Part shown: piece by piece, positions 61,496-64,000 of the stretch
Layout of the letters: every line of letters begins with the position of its first letter
Position numbering within the stretch: position 1 is the first letter of the stretch
DNA from: VXYL01 sp965199915
GTDB lineage: Bacteria > Pseudomonadota > Gammaproteobacteria > Pseudomonadales > Azotimanducaceae
Direction: 5' to 3'
Assembly (NCBI GenBank): GCA_965199915.1
Contig: OZ241348.1
Coordinates: 1,798,001-1,862,000 of the forward strand
Length of the DNA: 64,000 bases
Program-made: the position numbers and the translations under genes
The notes under the pieces: generated by a model
Database searches by the model: none
Told to the model about the DNA's origin: nothing
What the model saw: only the letters and a program-made list of their open reading frames with translations

Positions 61496-61975
61496 CTATG
61501 GAAGCCCCTCAATTCGGTGTGCGAAGACTGCATGGAATAGCTGCAGCTTCGCGTAGAGCCAATTGTGTTGTTCAGCCCACTGCGTCTGGTCAGAGGGGTC
61601 GCAACCTTCCCAGCGGAGCTTGATGTCGCACTGCTTTTGGGCTGGGCCGCCCCGCCAACACACCGGCTCGCCAAGCTCTCTGTTGATCTCCTCGCGTTGC
61701 TCTTGGAGAGAGGCAAAGCGTTTTTTGGCATGAGGGCCTTCGAGAATCACCTCCACGCCGACGTATCGCGAGCGCTCGCATGCCACAGGGCTCAAGCGAA
61801 TGTTCTTTCCCAAAGGGCGCCGCAGGTACCATTTATCATCACCTAGCGGCGGCTCGAAGCAAACGAGGCTGCGTCGTTCTGTCAATGTCTGGCAGAACCG
61901 CTGCCAGTATTCGCCGGTCGCCACGGCACCTCCTTTCCAAGCGAGCAACAACGATAGTGAGCTATCGTACGACAT
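61496..61975 (-). CDS. DUF4268-domain protein (domain only)
   Basis: The 159-residue protein has the DUF4268 pattern: TGEYWQRFCQTLTER near the start, then SRYVGVEVILEGPHAKKRFA, SLQEQREEINRELGEPVCW and the end block QTQWAEQHNWLYAKLQLFHA. Usual members carry this domain after an N-terminal nuclease-like part; here only the domain is present, so the gene may be truncated. The first codons contain the inverted repeat ACGATAGTGAGCTATCGT, which could be an operator or chance. Lower GC than neighbours and position between two copies of the exporter start mark it as inserted cargo. Confidence 0.78.
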   Translation of the reverse strand: MSYDSSLSLLLAWKGGAVATGEYWQRFCQTLTERRSLVCFEPPLGDDKWYLRRPLGKNIRLSPVACERSRYVGVEVILEGPHAKKRFASLQEQREEINRELGEPVCWRGGPAQKQCDIKLRWEGCDPSDQTQWAEQHNWLYAKLQLFHAVFAHRIEGLP

Positions 61976-62252
61976 TTGGTGGCAAGTGTGGCAAGTGTTT
62001 AGGAGCCATTGCGACTGCCCTCAAGCTAAGCTAGTAGGCGTTGTTCTGCAAGCCAACGAGGAAGCCGGAGCGTGGTGGTCTATGACGCTCGATGTTTGGA
62101 AGCAGTCACGCCTCGACCAAGAGGATCTGTTCCCTGAGATGCGCTGCCAGCGGAGTTGTCGAGGACTTGACGCGACGCGGCAAGGTCTTGAAGGCTCGCA
62201 TGGTGGATGGCAAGCTGCTCTGGGTGCGTGAACAGTCGCAAAAGGAGAACCC
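61976..62252. other. Intergenic stretch between inserted genes
   Basis: No confident gene is visible. A plus-strand frame (WWQVWQVFRSHCDCPQAKLV) is open across part of it but matches nothing I know. AAGGAG at its end serves the next gene. Confidence 0.35.
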
Positions 62253-62885
62253 GTGAAGCCGCTCATCATCACCGTCTTGTCGATGCTGACCACTTGCGTG
62301 GCGGCCGAATGGACAGTCCACCACTACGTTGACGAATTCGGCGACCCCGATCCACGCTGGGGCAAGTACGCGACGACGCCGCCGGTGAAGTCCGAACGCA
62401 GGCTGTCCTTTCCGTGGAGTGATCTCGAAGCGGCACTGGTCATTCCGTGCGGCCAGTGCGTGGTGTTGATCAGCCGCTCTGATGGTCCGACTTGCGGCCG
62501 TCCGCGCTTGAGCCTGAGCGTCGCCGCGCCGTATCGCTACATTCTTCGCACCGCCGCTGACCGTCACACTCTGCCTCGCGCTTTGCTGAAGTTCGATGAC
62601 GGTGAGAAACAGGCGGTGGCCGCGAACGTGAGTCCAAGCGGCAGAAAGACGCTCCTATTTCGTCCGAAGCGGCGAGAGAGCGTTTGGCTAAACAACCGCC
62701 TCCGAACCGCCAAGACGCTGCGCATCGCCATAGAATGGCACGATGGTGAAACGGCGGTGTTCCGATTCGACTTGACAGGCTTGTCGGCGCACTGTGTGAG
62801 GGGATCATCGCCGCAAGATCCACCATCGGCGGCGATGCGGCAGCGCAGCGCACGGACGACCAAGGATGAGAGCCCACGTCCGTAG
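62253..62885 (+). CDS. Predicted secreted protein of unknown function
   Basis: GTG 62253 follows AAAAGGAGAACCC. The N-terminus KPLIITVLSMLTTCVAAEW is a signal peptide, probably cut after VAA. The mature part starts WTVHHYVDEFGDPDPRWGKY and continues as an all-beta domain with one or two cysteine pairs. Proteins with this DEFGDP beginning occur as short periplasmic proteins of unknown role in phage-like and plasmid regions. The last 25 residues (SSPQDPPSAAMRQRS...) come from the repeated exporter leader, so the natural C-terminus was probably lost at insertion. Confidence 0.7.
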   Translation: MKPLIITVLSMLTTCVAAEWTVHHYVDEFGDPDPRWGKYATTPPVKSERRLSFPWSDLEAALVIPCGQCVVLISRSDGPTCGRPRLSLSVAAPYRYILRTAADRHTLPRALLKFDDGEKQAVAANVSPSGRKTLLFRPKRRESVWLNNRLRTAKTLRIAIEWHDGETAVFRFDLTGLSAHCVRGSSPQDPPSAAMRQRSARTTKDESPRP

Positions 62886-62928
62886 GCTGACCACGCCGCC
62901 AATAGCCGCCGCGAAATCCATGTAGCGC
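62803..62928 (+). repeat. Leader segment repeated at 61108
   Basis: About 125 bases before the exporter ATG are also present at 61108-61230, with about 10-15 percent differences. Both copies directly follow an inserted gene module and supply its last codons. Confidence 0.85.
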
Positions 62929-64000
62929 ATGTTGAAGCGCCTGCGGGCCCGCCAAGAGTGGCAATTCGCCACCGTGTTGCCGCGCGCCGATGCGTGGCTG
63001 GCGGCGCTTTGGTGGGTGTTGCTGGTGGCCCGCGGCTTGCTGCCGGCGTTGTTCGCCATCGCCATGGGGCGCTTGGTCGGCGCGGTGCAGGCGCAGGAAA
63101 ACCTCGCCATACCGCTTGCCTCGGTGTGCGTCGTGTTCGTGTTGCTGCAAGTGCTGGCGCCGCTGCATCAGGCGGTGGGCGCGAATCTCGGCTTCCGCAC
63201 CGCCGCGTGGCTCTACGACCAGCTCGCGGTGGCGTGCGCGCGGCCGCCCGGCATGGCGCATTTGGAGGATGCGCAGCTCACCAGCGACATCACCATGGCG
63301 CGGGATTTCGACCTCGGCATCAGCGGGCCGCCGCTTTCCATTTCCATGGACTTCATCGCCACGGGTTTGGTGGAGCTCTTGGCCGGCCTCGCGTGTACTG
63401 CCGTGCTGGCCGCCTACGCGTGGTGGGCGCCGTTCGCGCTCGGCGGCGCGTGGCTGGCGACGCACTGGCTGCTGCGCGAGAGCGGCGTGTGGAAGGATCG
63501 CAACACGGACGTCGTGCGCGAAGCCCAGCGCCACGCGGACTACGCCTACCGTTTGGCGGTGGACGCGCCGTCCGCCAAGGAGCTGCGGCTGTTCGGGCTG
63601 GCGGGCTGGACGGTGGAGCGCTTCCGGCGCCACCGGCGGCATCTGCACGACCTGCGTTGGCAGGCCACGCGCTTGCGCGAACGACCGCTGCTCGCGAGCG
63701 TCGTGGTGGTGACGCTCGCCAACGCCGCCGTGTTCGCCGCCATGGCGTTGGACGCGCACGCCGGCGCGTTGCCGCTGGATCGCATGATCACCTTCGCCAC
63801 CGCGGCGTTCGGCGTGAGCGCCATCGCCTTCGGCGGTCTCTCTTGGGCGCTGGACGGCGCCGCCGCGCCGGCGGCGGCGGTGTTGCGTTTGCAAGAGCCG
63901 ATGGCGCGCAAGGGCGCGCTGGCGCGCGGTTCCCGTTCCGCCGCTGCTTTGCCGGCCCGGGAAATTCGGTTTCGCAACGTGCGCTTCGCCTATCCGGCAA
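62929..64000 (+). CDS. ABC exporter (permease-ATPase half transporter), 3' part outside the window
   Basis: ATG 62929 begins a membrane protein that runs off the right edge after about 357 residues. It has a basic N-terminus (MLKRLRARQEWQFATVLPR) and membrane helices such as AWLAALWWVLLVARGLLPAL and LVELLAGLACTAVLAAYAWW. The intracellular coupling-loop segment KELRLFGLAGWTVERFRRHR is typical of lipid/multidrug-type exporters. It then enters the nucleotide-binding domain at REIRFRNVRFAYPA. Walker motifs lie beyond the window. A decayed copy of its beginning lies 1.7 kb upstream. Confidence 0.88.
   Translation, partial: MLKRLRARQEWQFATVLPRADAWLAALWWVLLVARGLLPALFAIAMGRLVGAVQAQENLAIPLASVCVVFVLLQVLAPLHQAVGANLGFRTAAWLYDQLAVACARPPGMAHLEDAQLTSDITMARDFDLGISGPPLSISMDFIATGLVELLAGLACTAVLAAYAWWAPFALGGAWLATHWLLRESGVWKDRNTDVVREAQRHADYAYRLAVDAPSAKELRLFGLAGWTVERFRRHRRHLHDLRWQATRLRERPLLASVVVVTLANAAVFAAMALDAHAGALPLDRMITFATAAFGVSAIAFGGLSWALDGAAAPAAAVLRLQEPMARKGALARGSRSAAALPAREIRFRNVRFAYPA

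Noticed and set aside
1..64000. CRISPR array
   Set aside because: No regularly spaced direct repeats with unique spacers were seen; the only short regular repeats are the 10-bp units at 42107 and protein-level repeats in the giant gene.
1..64000. rRNA or tRNA genes
   Set aside because: No segment with rRNA core sequence or a full tRNA cloverleaf was recognised by eye.

Overview
The window is a GC-rich, densely coded stretch of a Gram-negative bacterial chromosome. A TonB-dependent receptor with a C-terminal aromatic residue, an RND efflux pump with a HlyD-type adaptor and FtsX-type permeases, and a ybeZ-ybeY-ybeX operon all point to a proteobacterium, most likely gammaproteobacterial (inference). 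Many toxin-antitoxin remnants, three insertion sequences, duplicated gene fragments and a very large modular GLUG/Calx-like/LRR protein give it the look of a genome rich in mobile and accessory DNA, as seen in host-associated marine bacteria (inference).

Layout. 0-9.3 kb: the end of an SSF symporter, a four-module glycosyltransferase/kinase-like/methyltransferase fusion, an operon of two odd crotonases and a PhyH-HEAT dioxygenase, and nuoF without other nuo genes. 9.4-12.3 kb: an ISNCY/IS1202-like element with a 16-bp target duplication, itself interrupted by an IS4 element. 12.3-20.6 kb: a minus-strand type I restriction locus with a fused hsdM-half-hsdS, an ImmA/IrrE-type metalloprotease gene and an HsdR carrying a C-terminal LexA-like S24 protease domain. 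Upstream of it lies an AAA ATPase that has lost its Walker A end at a junction with an N-truncated unknown gene. 21.9-28.4 kb: a TMTC-like TPR membrane protein coupled to an MNT-HEPN pair, an orphan molybdopterin subunit, and a zinc metallopeptidase.

28.5-34.4 kb: a circularly permuted ATP-grasp/alpha-E locus broken up by a convergent hicB/hicA pair and a HigB/RelE-like cassette, each flanked by duplicated pieces of the host genes, so that two full alpha-E genes now exist. 34.5-42.1 kb: a minus-strand efflux cluster (RND, two FtsX permeases, a frameshifted ABC ATPase, a HlyD adaptor whose start codon lies in a 10-bp tandem repeat). 42.2-51.1 kb: a 2,400-residue modular surface-type protein and an AAA/PD-(D/E)XK gene. 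51.4-53.7 kb: ybeZYX, probably core genes. 53.7-57 kb: an accessory patch with an HNH nuclease, a DUF4238 gene broken by IS630 and by a stop codon, and a decayed Phd antitoxin. 57-64 kb: a TonB receptor, a two-gene membrane-protein module, a DUF4268 protein, a secreted protein, and an ABC exporter running off the window whose 5' region also exists as a decayed duplicate.

The most interesting system is the restriction locus: two regulatory protease modules (ImmA-like and S24/LexA-like) are built into a type I R-M operon, one fused to the nuclease subunit itself. The second theme is repeated insertion of small cassettes with duplication of flanking host-gene sequence, seen independently near 30-34 kb and 61-63 kb. 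A 42-bp bipartite palindrome occurs four times, always within about 100 bases of a gene end.
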